Positions 8,466 through 17,034 of a stretch of DNA of 44,036 bases are shown piece after piece. The notes under the pieces are model-generated. The model searched no databases and had not been told where the DNA came from. It saw nothing but the letters and a program-made list of their open reading frames with translations. Every line of letters starts with the position of its first letter. Positions within the stretch are counted from its first letter, which is position 1. Location: assembly GCA_047619685.1 (NCBI GenBank), contig JBLHLC010000032.1:1-44036 (forward strand). The letters are read 5' to 3'. A program made the translations under genes and the position numbers. Origin of the DNA: JABDJZ01 sp047619685 (GTDB lineage: Bacteria; Bacteroidota; Rhodothermia; Rhodothermales; UBA10348).

Positions 8466-9605
8466 ATGCAGATTCAAAACCTTCACATCCGCGGACTTCG
8501 CGCACACGAAGATTCCAGCTTCTCTTTCGTGCCGGGGGTGAATCTCCTGTACGGTCCGAATGGTGCCGGGAAGACAAACGTTCTTGAGGCTGTGCACTAT
8601 CTGTGTTTGGCCAAGTCGTTCATAACAAGCTCCGATAGCTACGCACTCCGAATGGGGGCTCCCTTCATGCAGATGGACGCCCAGGTGACGACCGACCGCC
8701 GGGGAGCAGAAAAAATCCGGTTTGTGTTTGTGCCGGGTGAGGGCAAGCGACTGCTGGTGAATGGGGTGCCCCTTGACCGGCTGGTGGACGTGGTGGGCAG
8801 GTTTCCGGTAGTCGTCCTGGCGCCGTCGGACCATCGGCTCACGGAGGAAGGTCCCGACGAACGGAGGCGCTTCCTGGACACAATGCTGTGCCAGGCCTCA
8901 CCGGCATACCTCACGGCTTTGATTGCCTACCGACGCGTTCTGAAGCAGCGGAACGAACTCCTGGCCCGGAGGAGCGGCATGCGCCGCGAGATGATTGCCT
9001 CCTATAACCACGCGCTGGCTACGCAGGGTGCACGGATCCTGTCGCGGCGGGGTAAATTCGTAAGGGATTTCTGCCTGCATTTGGACGCCGCGTACGCGTT
9101 GATGGCGGAAAGCTCCGAGCGGCCGTCCATCCAATACAAGACGTTCGCCGTGTCGCCGGCCGAGCTGTCCGAGGATGACCAGCGCGACGCGTATCTCAAG
9201 GCCCTGGACAAACGCTTCGATGACGAGTGTGAGAGGGGAATGACCCTGCTCGGCCCACATCGCGACGAACTTGTGTTCCGGCTGGACGACATGCTCGTGC
9301 GCCAGTACGCTTCCCAGGGCCAACACCGCACGTTCGTAATGGCGCTCAAACTTGCGCAGTACTTCTATCTTGCGGAACGTCTGGGCGAAAGGCCGCTGCT
9401 GCTGTTGGACGATGTTTTCGACACGCTGGACCAGAATCGGATGGCGACCATCACGGATCTGCTGGACGGTAACGCAGTAGGTCAGTCTCTGGTCACCGCG
9501 GCCCGGCGGGACGTCTTTGCCGATGTCCTCCAGCTTGACGGGACCCGATCCCTGGCGCTTGCGGTGGAACCGCGTGCAGCTATTATTCCGGAAACGGGGG
9601 GATAA
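8466..9605 (+). CDS. recF: DNA replication and repair protein RecF
   Basis: A 379-residue SMC-like ATPase. The N-terminus M-Q-I-Q-N-L-H-I-R-G-L-R and the Walker A G-P-N-G-A-G-K-T (residues 30-37) followed by N-V-L-E-A-V-H-Y-L-C are typical of RecF. The signature segment S-Q-G-Q-H-R-T-F-V-M-A-L-K-L-A and Walker B L-L-L-L-D-D-V-F-D-T-L-D are both present, so the ATPase should be active. RecF loads RecA at single-strand gaps with RecO and RecR. It often sits in dnaA-dnaN-recF-gyrB; here it stands alone, 15 kb from gyrB, next to murQ. The M48 lipoprotein gene follows after 44 nt and could be read from the same promoter. Confidence 0.96.
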   Translation: MQIQNLHIRGLRAHEDSSFSFVPGVNLLYGPNGAGKTNVLEAVHYLCLAKSFITSSDSYALRMGAPFMQMDAQVTTDRRGAEKIRFVFVPGEGKRLLVNGVPLDRLVDVVGRFPVVVLAPSDHRLTEEGPDERRRFLDTMLCQASPAYLTALIAYRRVLKQRNELLARRSGMRREMIASYNHALATQGARILSRRGKFVRDFCLHLDAAYALMAESSERPSIQYKTFAVSPAELSEDDQRDAYLKALDKRFDDECERGMTLLGPHRDELVFRLDDMLVRQYASQGQHRTFVMALKLAQYFYLAERLGERPLLLLDDVFDTLDQNRMATITDLLDGNAVGQSLVTAARRDVFADVLQLDGTRSLALAVEPRAAIIPETGG

Positions 9606-9649
9606 ATGTCCTTCGGCATATCAACTCCAAGGCAGAACACTCTTTCAGG

Positions 9650-11152
9650 ATGAACGGACATCAGGTTTCGAAACGGGCTGCGTTTCTCTTGTTGATCGCG
9701 GCAGCCTTCCTCCAATCTGGATGCGTAACGGCAACCAGTTTGGTGAGCGGCAACAAGCGACTCTATAAGTATTCGTGGGCACAGGAGGTCCAGATTGGAC
9801 AAGAGGCGGATCCCTCAATCGTGGCCGAATACGGTCTGTACGATGACGCGGCCACTGCCGCCTATGTCGACAGCGTCGGCCAATACGTCCTGCGCTTCAG
9901 CCACGCCCGCTCTCCCAGCGCTCCGGCGGAGGTCCAACAGACACAGTTCTTCTTCAGGGTGCTGGACAGCCCCGTGGTGAACGCATTTGCGCTACCCGGA
10001 GGGTATATCTACGTCACGAGGGGTCTGTTGGCCCATCTGGAGAACGAAGCACAGTTGGCCGTCGTGATTGGGCACGAAATCGGGCATGTGGTGGGACGGC
10101 ACGCTTCCATTAGAGGCCTCAATCAGACGCTGAGCCAGGCGCTAGTTGTGGGTGGCGCGGTTGGAGGGCAGGTGCTCATGGGTGGTGATGCTGCCTCGAC
10201 CATTCTGCAAGGCGGAAGTTCTGTGGCTCAAGGCTTTCTCATGAGCTACGGTCGCGATGATGAGCGCGAGTCCGACGATTTGGGCCTCGAGTACGGCGTG
10301 CAGGCGGGGTACAACGTGGAGCCGGCGGCCGATTTCTTCCGGTCACTCAAGAGACTCAGTGATCGGGCCGGGCAGCGGACTCCGTCGTTGTTAAGCACCC
10401 ACCCGGATCCGGGAGAGCGGGAAGCCACGATTCACCGGATGGCACGGGAGTGGGAGAAGACGCATCCGCCGGGCCAGGTAGGCCGAGATAAATACCTGCG
10501 ACATGTAGACGGCCTCATTGCGGGAGAGAACCCCCGAAACGGCTTCGTGCGCAATAGTGTTTTCTATCAGCCGGACATGGCGTTCCAGTTTCCAGTCCCG
10601 GAATCGTATGAGGTCATCAACCAGCCGCAGCAGGTCATTCTTGTAGCCAGTGATCAGGCTTCGATGATTCGATTCTATCTGGAGTCGACCGCTTCCACCG
10701 CCCGAGAGGCAGCAGAGAACTTCGGATCTCAGGAAGGGCTGACGGTGGTGCAATCCGGCCTCGGAAGCGCCTACGGGCTCCCGGCGCAGTTCGTGGTGGT
10801 AGACGCACCGGACGAATCCGGAAATGTGACCCGGGGGCGCGCTCAGTTCATTCAGTACAACGGGCAGGTCTTTGCCTTTCTGGGTCTGGCCGCACAAGCA
10901 AACTACGCGGCCCGCGAGAGGGGATTTATTCAGGCAATGCAGGGGTTTGCCCCCCTGAGGGACGCCGCAATTCTGGGCATCCAGCCGTCCAGGGTGGACG
11001 TGCGAGCACTGCCTTCACCCGCCGTATTCAGCAGTCTGTTTCCGTCTGACGGTAGCGCCAACTTCTCGCTGGAGGAGCTTGCCATTCTGAACCAGGTCGA
11101 ACTTTCGGCCCGGATCTCCGCAGGAACGAAGGTCAAGCACATTCGCCAGTAA
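9650..11152 (+). CDS. M48-family zinc metalloprotease, lipoprotein
   Basis: A 500-residue protein with a lipoprotein signal: basic start, hydrophobic core and lipobox L-Q-S-G-C with Cys25. The M48 active site H-E-I-G-H is at residues 142-146 and the third zinc ligand is Glu207 in R-E-S-D-D-L-G. The first 280 residues resemble the periplasmic BepA/YfgC and LoiP group, which degrade or help assemble outer-membrane proteins. The C-terminal 200 residues (starting near F-Q-F-P-V-P-E-S-Y) have no motif I recognise. The protein is expected in the periplasm, anchored by lipid. CAGG directly before the ATG is the only ribosome-site hint. It converges with the MaoC-like gene, with only 9 nt between the stops. 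Confidence 0.88.
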   Translation: MNGHQVSKRAAFLLLIAAAFLQSGCVTATSLVSGNKRLYKYSWAQEVQIGQEADPSIVAEYGLYDDAATAAYVDSVGQYVLRFSHARSPSAPAEVQQTQFFFRVLDSPVVNAFALPGGYIYVTRGLLAHLENEAQLAVVIGHEIGHVVGRHASIRGLNQTLSQALVVGGAVGGQVLMGGDAASTILQGGSSVAQGFLMSYGRDDERESDDLGLEYGVQAGYNVEPAADFFRSLKRLSDRAGQRTPSLLSTHPDPGEREATIHRMAREWEKTHPPGQVGRDKYLRHVDGLIAGENPRNGFVRNSVFYQPDMAFQFPVPESYEVINQPQQVILVASDQASMIRFYLESTASTAREAAENFGSQEGLTVVQSGLGSAYGLPAQFVVVDAPDESGNVTRGRAQFIQYNGQVFAFLGLAAQANYAARERGFIQAMQGFAPLRDAAILGIQPSRVDVRALPSPAVFSSLFPSDGSANFSLEELAILNQVELSARISAGTKVKHIRQ

Positions 11153-11161
11153 GCGGGTCTC

Positions 11162-11587
11162 CTAGTCCTCGACGTCGGGGGGAGGAATCAGGGTGGCGTC
11201 TCCAGCCACCGACATCTTCTTGCCTACGTAGACATAGACCCTCATCCGCACATGCCGGTACTTCTCCAGTTTCTCGGCAATCTTCACCTCGACGGTGATG
11301 GTTGAACCAACGGGTACCGGACGAAGGAATTTTGCCGAGATTGCAACAGCAATGCTCCCCGGTCCCGGAAAGTCACGTCCCAGGACCTTGGAAATAATCC
11401 CGAGGAGAAGCACTCCGTGAACAACCGGTTTGCCAAAACGCGTCCCAGCAGCGAACTCGGCATCAATGTGCAGCGGGTTGTCGTCTCCGGTGAGGTCAGC
11501 AAAAGCCTGGACGTCTTCGGCCGTGATATGCCTATCAACCGAAAATATTGTACCGACTTCCAGGGAATCGTAGGTATTCTTGTTCAT
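11162..11587 (-). CDS. MaoC-like (R)-specific enoyl-CoA hydratase family protein
   Basis: A 141-residue single hotdog domain. The hydratase motif F-A-D-L-T-G-D-D-N-P-L-H (residues 29-40) puts Asp35 and His40 at the spacing of the catalytic pair of PhaJ, and F-G-K-P-V-V-H-G-V-L follows. Such proteins hydrate trans-2-enoyl-CoA to (R)-3-hydroxyacyl-CoA in fatty acid breakdown or storage polymer supply; the actual substrate is unknown. I chose the ATG at 11587, since the frame can only be extended to a TTG at 11653 with a peptide unlike the family. No thiolase, reductase or polymer synthase lies beside it. It diverges from the MMPL exporter gene. Confidence 0.85.
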   Translation of the reverse strand: MNKNTYDSLEVGTIFSVDRHITAEDVQAFADLTGDDNPLHIDAEFAAGTRFGKPVVHGVLLLGIISKVLGRDFPGPGSIAVAISAKFLRPVPVGSTITVEVKIAEKLEKYRHVRMRVYVYVGKKMSVAGDATLIPPPDVED

Positions 11588-11740
11588 TCTATCGACAGTC
11601 GGTCGGCGCTCAACTACGCCAGGAATGCGGGTTTTTGCGGATCCGTCGGGCAATCGAATTCCCCGAGCGGCGGATCAATTTAAGCACGAAGTGTTCAGAC
11701 GCCCGCACCGGGCCAATCTCACCCGAACGAACCAGCCAAA
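11588..11740. other. Divergent spacer between the MaoC-like gene and the MMPL exporter gene
   Basis: This 153-bp spacer must hold promoters for both directions. A small hairpin GCCCG-CAC-CGGGC sits at 11701-11713, 27 nt before the exporter ATG. I found no convincing promoter or operator pair. Confidence 0.3.
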
Positions 11741-14257
11741 ATGAATCAGGACGGCCTCACGCGGCAGCTATTCCAAGGGCTTCGGCCGGCGATTCGATGG
11801 GTTGCTCGCCATCCGCTTACCGTGGTCCTGGTGGGACTGTTGCTGACGGCACTGTCCCTGATGGCGGCGAGCAGTCTGCGCATCGACACGGACATCGCGA
11901 ACCTCATACCGGACGACTATCCCAGCAAGATTGCGCTGGAGCGTTTACGGGAGACGGTCGGAGGAGAGTCCGAAGCCGCCGTCGGGATCGTAAGCCCCTC
12001 GTTCGACGCGAACCGTCGTTTTGCTGAAGCGCTGATTCCGGTTGCTCTGGGCCTCAGCCCCCAAGGGTCGTCGGAGCCGTACCTCACCCGGGTGGACTAC
12101 CGCCAGGACACAGACTTCCTCAAGTCCAACGCGCTCTACTTCGCGACCGAGGCTGAGTTGGATCTGCTGGAGCAGTGGCTCGCGGATCAAATAGAGGACT
12201 CACGCCTCGAGGCGAACCCGTTCTTCTTCGATCTGGAGGACGACGGGGATGAGGCGCAGCCGGATACGGTGGCACAAGAGCTCGAGGCCATATACGACGA
12301 CATCGTCGCCAAGGAGTACCCGGTTTCAGACGACAGCACGACCCTGGTCCTGAAGTTCTACCCTTCGGGGTCACAGACTCAGATCAGCAGGACCAGGCAG
12401 CTTTACGCGGATCTTGAACAGGCCGCCATGCAACTGGACCCGGCATCCTTCCATCCGGAAATGGAGGTAGTGTTCGCCGGGAGACTTCAGAGAAGCATGA
12501 TAGAAGTAGACACCATTCAGAAGGACGTGATGGGATCCTTCGGTGCGGGCGTGTTGGCGGTGCTGCTTATGGTGCTCCTCTATTTCGCGTACAAGTCTTA
12601 CCACGCCCGCGCAGGAAACCGTCTGGTCTGGCGCATCCTCCTGGCGGAGGTTGCCCGAATGCCCGTCCTGGGTCTTGTGATTGCCCTTCCTCTGGTGATG
12701 AGTCTCTCCTGGACGTTCGGTCTGGCCAGCCTGACTTTCGGCTCGTTGAACCTGATGACTTCCACGTTGGGGCTGGTATTGTTCGGCCTCGGGATAGACT
12801 TCGGGATTCACTTCTACGCGAGATTCTCGGAGGAGCGAGGCGAAGGCAAGGCGCCCGCGGAGGCCGTCGAGGAGACCTTTGTGTCGACGGGCATGGCGAT
12901 CGCCGTCGGCGCCCTCAGCACGGCAGCGGCCATGTTTGTTTTGGTGGTCGCCGATTTCCGAGGGTTCAGCCAGTTTGGTTTTATTGCTGGAACGGGCATC
13001 CTGTTCGCTCTCTTGGCGATGATGCTCATTTTGCCTGCAATGCTCATCCTCCTGGAGCGCGTTCGCCTTCTGAATTTTTCAAAAGAAGGGGGTGCCGCCC
13101 ACACGCCACAAGCCTTTGGCCGCATCCGCGGGGTTCGCCCCATAATTGCACTCTCGGTGTTGGCCGTGGTGGCGGCGGTCGTGGCGTCCGGGGGCGTGGA
13201 GTTCGAATACCGTTTCGGCGTTCTTGAGCCAACCTATGCGGAGTACAACGAACGCGCAGACGTGATCAAGCGCGTGTACGATGACGGGCGTTCAAGGAAT
13301 CCGGCGTACATCGTCCTGGATGACAGTTCGGAAGTCCGACCGCTGGTGGCGGCCTTGAAGGCTTCCGTGGCAGCGGACACGACGTCGCCCACGGTGGATC
13401 GAATCGAGTCGTTGCAGGAGCGCTTCCCGCAGACTGCGCCGGGCCAGAGTCGGCGCTTGGCCAGGCTGGCAGCGATCAGGCTCGCCCTGGAGGATCCGTT
13501 CCTGGCCACTGACGACTCGGAAGATATGGAGCGCCTTCGGCGGGCGTCCAGCACCACGGCTCCGATAATGTTGGATGAGGTGCCTGGATTCTTGTTAGAG
13601 CGATTCACGTCCAAGACGGGCGAGCTGGGCAATTTTGTGATCATATACCCGCAAGTGGGGCTCTCCGACGGCCGCCAGTCGATTGCGTTTTCGGAAGACG
13701 TCGGACGCATCGAGACGCCTGATGGGCGGGTATATCATGCGGGCTCGTCTTCGCTCGTGGCCGCGGACATGCTCAAGCTCATGCAGCGGGAGTCGCCGTG
13801 GATGATCCTGGCAACCTTTCTTATGGTCGGCCTCTTGATGGGTATCACCTTTGGGAGTGTGCGATGGGCCGCCATGGCGCTGCTCCCCCTTATCGTGGGC
13901 GTCCTCTGGATGCTTCTCCTGGTCGAGTTCTTTGACCTGCGGATCAACTTCTACAACCTGATCGTGCTCCCCGCGGTCCTCGGAATAGGGAACGATGCAG
14001 GCGTGCATCTGGTCAGCCGATACCGGGAGCTTGGCCCTGGATCCGCTCTTCGGGTCCTGCGGACAACTGGCGAGCATGTCTCCATGGGGTCGTTGACCAC
14101 CATGGTCGGCTTCGCCGGGCTACTGCTGAGTTTCCATCCCGGGCTGGAGAGCATCGGCCAGTTGGCTGTGGTCGGAATCGGCTCCACCCTCGCGGCTGCA
14201 CTCCTCTTTTTGCCGGCCCTTCTCCAGTACCTGGAGCCCGATACAAAGAGCAGCTAA
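11741..14257 (+). CDS. MMPL/RND-superfamily transporter
   Basis: An 838-residue inner-membrane protein with the duplicated RND plan: one N-terminal membrane helix (about 26-46), a large periplasmic loop, a five-helix block (about 262-440), a seventh helix near 465-485, a second loop and a final helix block to the C-terminus. Both halves carry the MMPL signature: F-G-L-G-I-D-F-G-I-H-F-Y-A-R-F near residue 347 and G-I-G-N-D-A-G-V-H-L-V-S-R-Y near 748. The family includes MmpL and HpnN, which export lipids to the outer envelope, but also SecDF-like proteins; the substrate here is unknown. No membrane-fusion or outer-membrane partner gene is adjacent. It converges on a GT4 gene with stop codons overlapping in CTAA (14254-14257). 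Confidence 0.88.
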   Translation: MNQDGLTRQLFQGLRPAIRWVARHPLTVVLVGLLLTALSLMAASSLRIDTDIANLIPDDYPSKIALERLRETVGGESEAAVGIVSPSFDANRRFAEALIPVALGLSPQGSSEPYLTRVDYRQDTDFLKSNALYFATEAELDLLEQWLADQIEDSRLEANPFFFDLEDDGDEAQPDTVAQELEAIYDDIVAKEYPVSDDSTTLVLKFYPSGSQTQISRTRQLYADLEQAAMQLDPASFHPEMEVVFAGRLQRSMIEVDTIQKDVMGSFGAGVLAVLLMVLLYFAYKSYHARAGNRLVWRILLAEVARMPVLGLVIALPLVMSLSWTFGLASLTFGSLNLMTSTLGLVLFGLGIDFGIHFYARFSEERGEGKAPAEAVEETFVSTGMAIAVGALSTAAAMFVLVVADFRGFSQFGFIAGTGILFALLAMMLILPAMLILLERVRLLNFSKEGGAAHTPQAFGRIRGVRPIIALSVLAVVAAVVASGGVEFEYRFGVLEPTYAEYNERADVIKRVYDDGRSRNPAYIVLDDSSEVRPLVAALKASVAADTTSPTVDRIESLQERFPQTAPGQSRRLARLAAIRLALEDPFLATDDSEDMERLRRASSTTAPIMLDEVPGFLLERFTSKTGELGNFVIIYPQVGLSDGRQSIAFSEDVGRIETPDGRVYHAGSSSLVAADMLKLMQRESPWMILATFLMVGLLMGITFGSVRWAAMALLPLIVGVLWMLLLVEFFDLRINFYNLIVLPAVLGIGNDAGVHLVSRYRELGPGSALRVLRTTGEHVSMGSLTTMVGFAGLLLSFHPGLESIGQLAVVGIGSTLAAALLFLPALLQYLEPDTKSS

Positions 14258-15405
14258 TTCCCGGATCCCCTCGGAAGCCGTTCTCGAAGCACGTCCACGT
14301 ATTCGGCTGCGACACTCTCCCAGGAAAAATTGGACATGGTAAAGTTGTAGGCGTTCTGGGCGCCCTTCTCCAGCCCGCCGGGCTGCGAGAGTTGGCCACG
14401 AATGGCATCGGCAAAACCGGCAGCATCGCCAGACTCGACCAGAATTCCGTTCTGTCCGTCGGTAATGACCTCGGCGATACCCTCGAGTCGGGCGCCAACG
14501 GCTGGCATTCCGTTCATTCCGGCCTCCAGCATAACCACGCCGAACCCCTCCATGTCACCGGCCACAGGAACGTTGGGCATGATGAAAAGGTCGGCGCCTC
14601 GGTAGAGCGCCTCCAGTTCTTCCTCCGAAACCCGCCCAAGAAGTGTGACCCTCTGCGGACCCTCAGCCCGGTCCACGGCCTCTTGAAGAGCGGCGTGTTC
14701 TGGTCCGGTTCCGGCCAGCCAGTAGTGCACGTTGGCTGGAAGCAGCGGCATTACCTCGGTGATGAACCAGGCGAAGCCTTTTCGGGCTACCTGACGCCCA
14801 ACGCTGCAAAGCAACGTGGCCTGGTCCGGCAGTGAGTGACGTTCCAATAGCGGCTCCAGGAGTCGGCGCCTTTCAGAACGCGTGAACTCCGGGGAAGGAA
14901 AGCGGTCGGGATCCACCCCGTTGCGGACAGGCTGGAGTTGATCACGCCGAAGGCCTCGCTGGACACACTGTTCTCCGGTTGCCGCGGACACTGGAAGCAC
15001 CAGATCCAGGGAAGCAAAGACCTTCGGGACAAACCACTGATAGATGGGCGCGGGCGTTGTGACGTCCAAACCGTGAACGATAGCCGCGGCCAGCACTCCT
15101 TGCCGGGTCAACACCGGGCGAAGGAGGACCGCCAGCGAGGCGGTTACCATGGACGAAAACAGAATAACATCCACCTCTCCACGACGGATTGCCCGCCACA
15201 GGGCGAAGAGAGACGTAAGAAGAAACCCCGCTGACCTGATGTGAACGGTCTTCCAGGGAGCGCGCAGAAACCGGGTGGTGTACTGAAGATCCGCTCTTGC
15301 GGCCAGAGCCCGGTCCAACTCAGAGGCAACCCGCTGCATACCTCCCAGGTTGTCCAATGGCCGATCCAGAGGAGGAAGGGAATGAGAGACAAAAAGGAGC
15401 CTCAT
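14254..15405 (-). CDS. Glycosyltransferase family 4 protein (PimB-like)
   Basis: A 383-residue GT-B enzyme. The N-terminal domain opens with M-R-L-L-F-V-S-H-S-L-P-P and has the G-G-M-Q-R loop. The C-terminal nucleotide-sugar domain has S-V-G-R-Q-V-A-R-K-G-F and the E-x7-E motif M-E-G-F-G-V-V-M-L-E, as in retaining GT4 mannosyl- and glucosyltransferases of the PimB type. Substrates cannot be named. The ATG at 15405 is preceded by GGTAGGA and lies 2 nt after the stop of the upstream GT4 gene, so the longer open frame to 15564 is rejected and the two genes form an operon. The 3' end overlaps that of the MMPL exporter by four bases. Confidence 0.88.
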   Translation of the reverse strand: MRLLFVSHSLPPLDRPLDNLGGMQRVASELDRALAARADLQYTTRFLRAPWKTVHIRSAGFLLTSLFALWRAIRRGEVDVILFSSMVTASLAVLLRPVLTRQGVLAAAIVHGLDVTTPAPIYQWFVPKVFASLDLVLPVSAATGEQCVQRGLRRDQLQPVRNGVDPDRFPSPEFTRSERRRLLEPLLERHSLPDQATLLCSVGRQVARKGFAWFITEVMPLLPANVHYWLAGTGPEHAALQEAVDRAEGPQRVTLLGRVSEEELEALYRGADLFIMPNVPVAGDMEGFGVVMLEAGMNGMPAVGARLEGIAEVITDGQNGILVESGDAAGFADAIRGQLSQPGGLEKGAQNAYNFTMSNFSWESVAAEYVDVLRERLPRGSGN

Positions 15406-15407
15406 TC

Positions 15408-16655
15408 CTACCCGGCTACAACCACACCGTCCAGCACTACCGGGCGCAACTTTGCTCGCACGGCCGGCCCCGCGAAGGAGGGTATGCCATTGGCCTGACC
15501 ATCGCCCTGCCCAACCAGAATCTCCTGATAGAAGCCTACAATGCCGTCCAATACCCGCGGCCATGCGTAGGTCGTTGCTTCCTTGCGTGCAGCCGCGGAC
15601 ATGCGCTGTCTGAGCTCTGTGTCCGACACGATCCGGGCCAGATGCGCTGCAAAAACCTCGGCATTCTCCGGCGGGGCCAGGAAACCGGTCTTTCCAGGGA
15701 GTACCAGGGACTGACTTCCGGTAGCGTCTGCGCAGACGGCAGGAAGTCCCGAGGCCATGGCCTCAAGCGTCACGTTGCCGAACGTTTCTGTGTAGCTGGG
15801 GAATACGAAAACGTCGGAGGAGGCGTAGGCCTTCGAAAGGGCATCTCCAGTCTGATGCCCCAAGAACACCGCATCGGGAATCTGCTCCTCAAGGAAAGAG
15901 CGAGCCGGCCCGTCGCCAACTACCAGGCACCTGATCTTGAGACCGCGCGCGGCCACCATATTTACCGTGTCCGCAAATACGCCAAGTCCCTTCTCCAAAA
16001 CGAGTCTGCTGACCAGCGTCACCACCACGTCATCGTCTGCGAACCCGAGTTTACGCCGCCACTCCATGTCGCGATGAGCCGGATCAAATCGGTCCAACTC
16101 GACGCCGCGTCTCCAAAGACGAACGCCAGCCGTTATCCCATGCTCGCCAAGGACGTCCGCCATGCTCTGGGACGGGACATACGTATGCCGGCACTTGGAA
16201 TAAAATCTCCTGAGATGAGCCCACATGAGCTTCTCGGTCCAGCCCAGGTAGTAATAGGAGAGGTATGACGCAAAATGCGTGTGGTACGACGCTACGGCCG
16301 GGATGCCATTCTTCTTTGCCCAGCGGAGCGCTTGCCCACCCGGGATATCTGGGGTGGCAACGTGAACCAAGTGCGGCTTGAATGCCTCGAGTCGCTCAAA
16401 TTGGGAGGCAGAGATGCGAAGCGAGATGCGGTAGTCCGGCCGGAAAGGCGCGGCAACCGAGCGCACGGGGTCCAAGGTCCCGGCGTGCTCCAAAGCCGGC
16501 TGGTCCACGGTCGGCGCAAACACCATGACCTCGGCTCCGGCCTCTTGCAGGTGCCTGACCAGCCGATTAAGGGTCAGGGAAACCCCGTCCGCAATGTGGT
16601 TATACGCGCCCGTAAACAGCGCAATCCGCTTGGACGCCAGGGGTAGCGCAAACAT
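15408..16655 (-). CDS. Glycosyltransferase family 4 protein (MgtA/MtfB-like)
   Basis: A 415-residue GT-B enzyme. The acceptor domain shows L-F-T-G-A-Y-N-H-I-A-D-G-V-S and V-H-V-A-T-P-D-I-P-G-G-Q-A-L; the donor domain has S-R-L-V-L-E-K-G-L and the E-x7-E motif T-E-T-F-G-N-V-T-L-E-A-M-A-S-G-L-P. These resemble mannosyltransferases acting on glycolipids (MgtA, SqdX-like group), so a cell-envelope glycolipid role is likely but the sugar and acceptor are unknown. I chose the ATG at 16655; a TTG at 16709 is also in frame but falls in the -35 box of a good promoter. It is the first gene of a two-gene operon with the second GT4 gene, 2 nt downstream. Confidence 0.88.
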   Translation of the reverse strand: MFALPLASKRIALFTGAYNHIADGVSLTLNRLVRHLQEAGAEVMVFAPTVDQPALEHAGTLDPVRSVAAPFRPDYRISLRISASQFERLEAFKPHLVHVATPDIPGGQALRWAKKNGIPAVASYHTHFASYLSYYYLGWTEKLMWAHLRRFYSKCRHTYVPSQSMADVLGEHGITAGVRLWRRGVELDRFDPAHRDMEWRRKLGFADDDVVVTLVSRLVLEKGLGVFADTVNMVAARGLKIRCLVVGDGPARSFLEEQIPDAVFLGHQTGDALSKAYASSDVFVFPSYTETFGNVTLEAMASGLPAVCADATGSQSLVLPGKTGFLAPPENAEVFAAHLARIVSDTELRQRMSAAARKEATTYAWPRVLDGIVGFYQEILVGQGDGQANGIPSFAGPAVRAKLRPVVLDGVVVAG

Positions 16656-16680
16656 GGTTCCGCCGTTTCCGGAAGCGCCA

Positions 16681-16709
16681 TTAATACTATGTGGGAGCGT
16701 CTGTATCAA
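16681..16709 (-). promoter_or_regulatory. Sigma-70-like promoter of the two-gene glycosyltransferase operon
   Basis: Read on the minus strand, TTGATA (16709-16704) is separated by 17 nt from TATTAA (16686-16681). This is a near-consensus -35/-10 pair with ideal spacing. Transcription would start near 16674 and give a leader of about 20 nt before the ATG at 16655. It does not fit the Bacteroidota TAnnTTTG form, so it is only a candidate. Confidence 0.5.
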
Positions 16710-17034
16710 GAACTCTGAAATTGATAACCCGCGTTGGGTAGCGGCTGGGCATCAGTCTGTTACGTGGCGGTCGAAGAGATTCCCGCTAGAGCGCCAACTC
16801 TTCGCAGATTTCAACCTTCCAGCAGGCACCCGATCTGAGTGAATCCCCTAGAAGCCTGTTGAATAAGTGGAGTATGCCAGGCTACGAGCGCCGGGATGCC
16901 AGATGCAAGGCGTCCTGACGAGTAATGGCACCGCCATTGCGAGGAGGGGCAACGCAGCAGATGGCGTTCCGCCGCCGTAGAATGGCGTGCGCCACTTGTT
17001 CAACAGGCTTCTAGAGTTGTATAGCCGCAGGCAA
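16710..17034. other. Intergenic region upstream of the glycosyltransferase operon and downstream of uvrA
   Basis: About 325 bp without a gene. It holds the palindromic repeat element at 16848-17014, described separately, and a plain stretch at 16710-16847 in which I see no further signal. Confidence 0.6.
16848..17014. repeat. MITE-like palindromic repeat element, about 167 bp
   Basis: Two 23-nt arms (16848-16870 and 16992-17014) are inverted copies with a single difference, which would be a G-U pair in RNA. Each begins with CTAGAAGCCTGTTGAA when read inwards. Pairing continues imperfectly for about 20 more bases (16872-16891 with 16971-16990), again with several T/C differences that keep G-U pairs. 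The middle is GC-rich and codes for nothing convincing. The layout fits a small non-autonomous mobile element or a REP-like structured repeat. No second copy or transposase is in the window. It lies 20 bp beyond the uvrA stop and could end uvrA transcription. Confidence 0.75.

Noticed and set aside
15406..15564. N-terminal extension of the second GT4 gene
   Set aside because: The extra 53 residues overlap the upstream glycosyltransferase, while the ATG at 15405 has a ribosome site and the family start.
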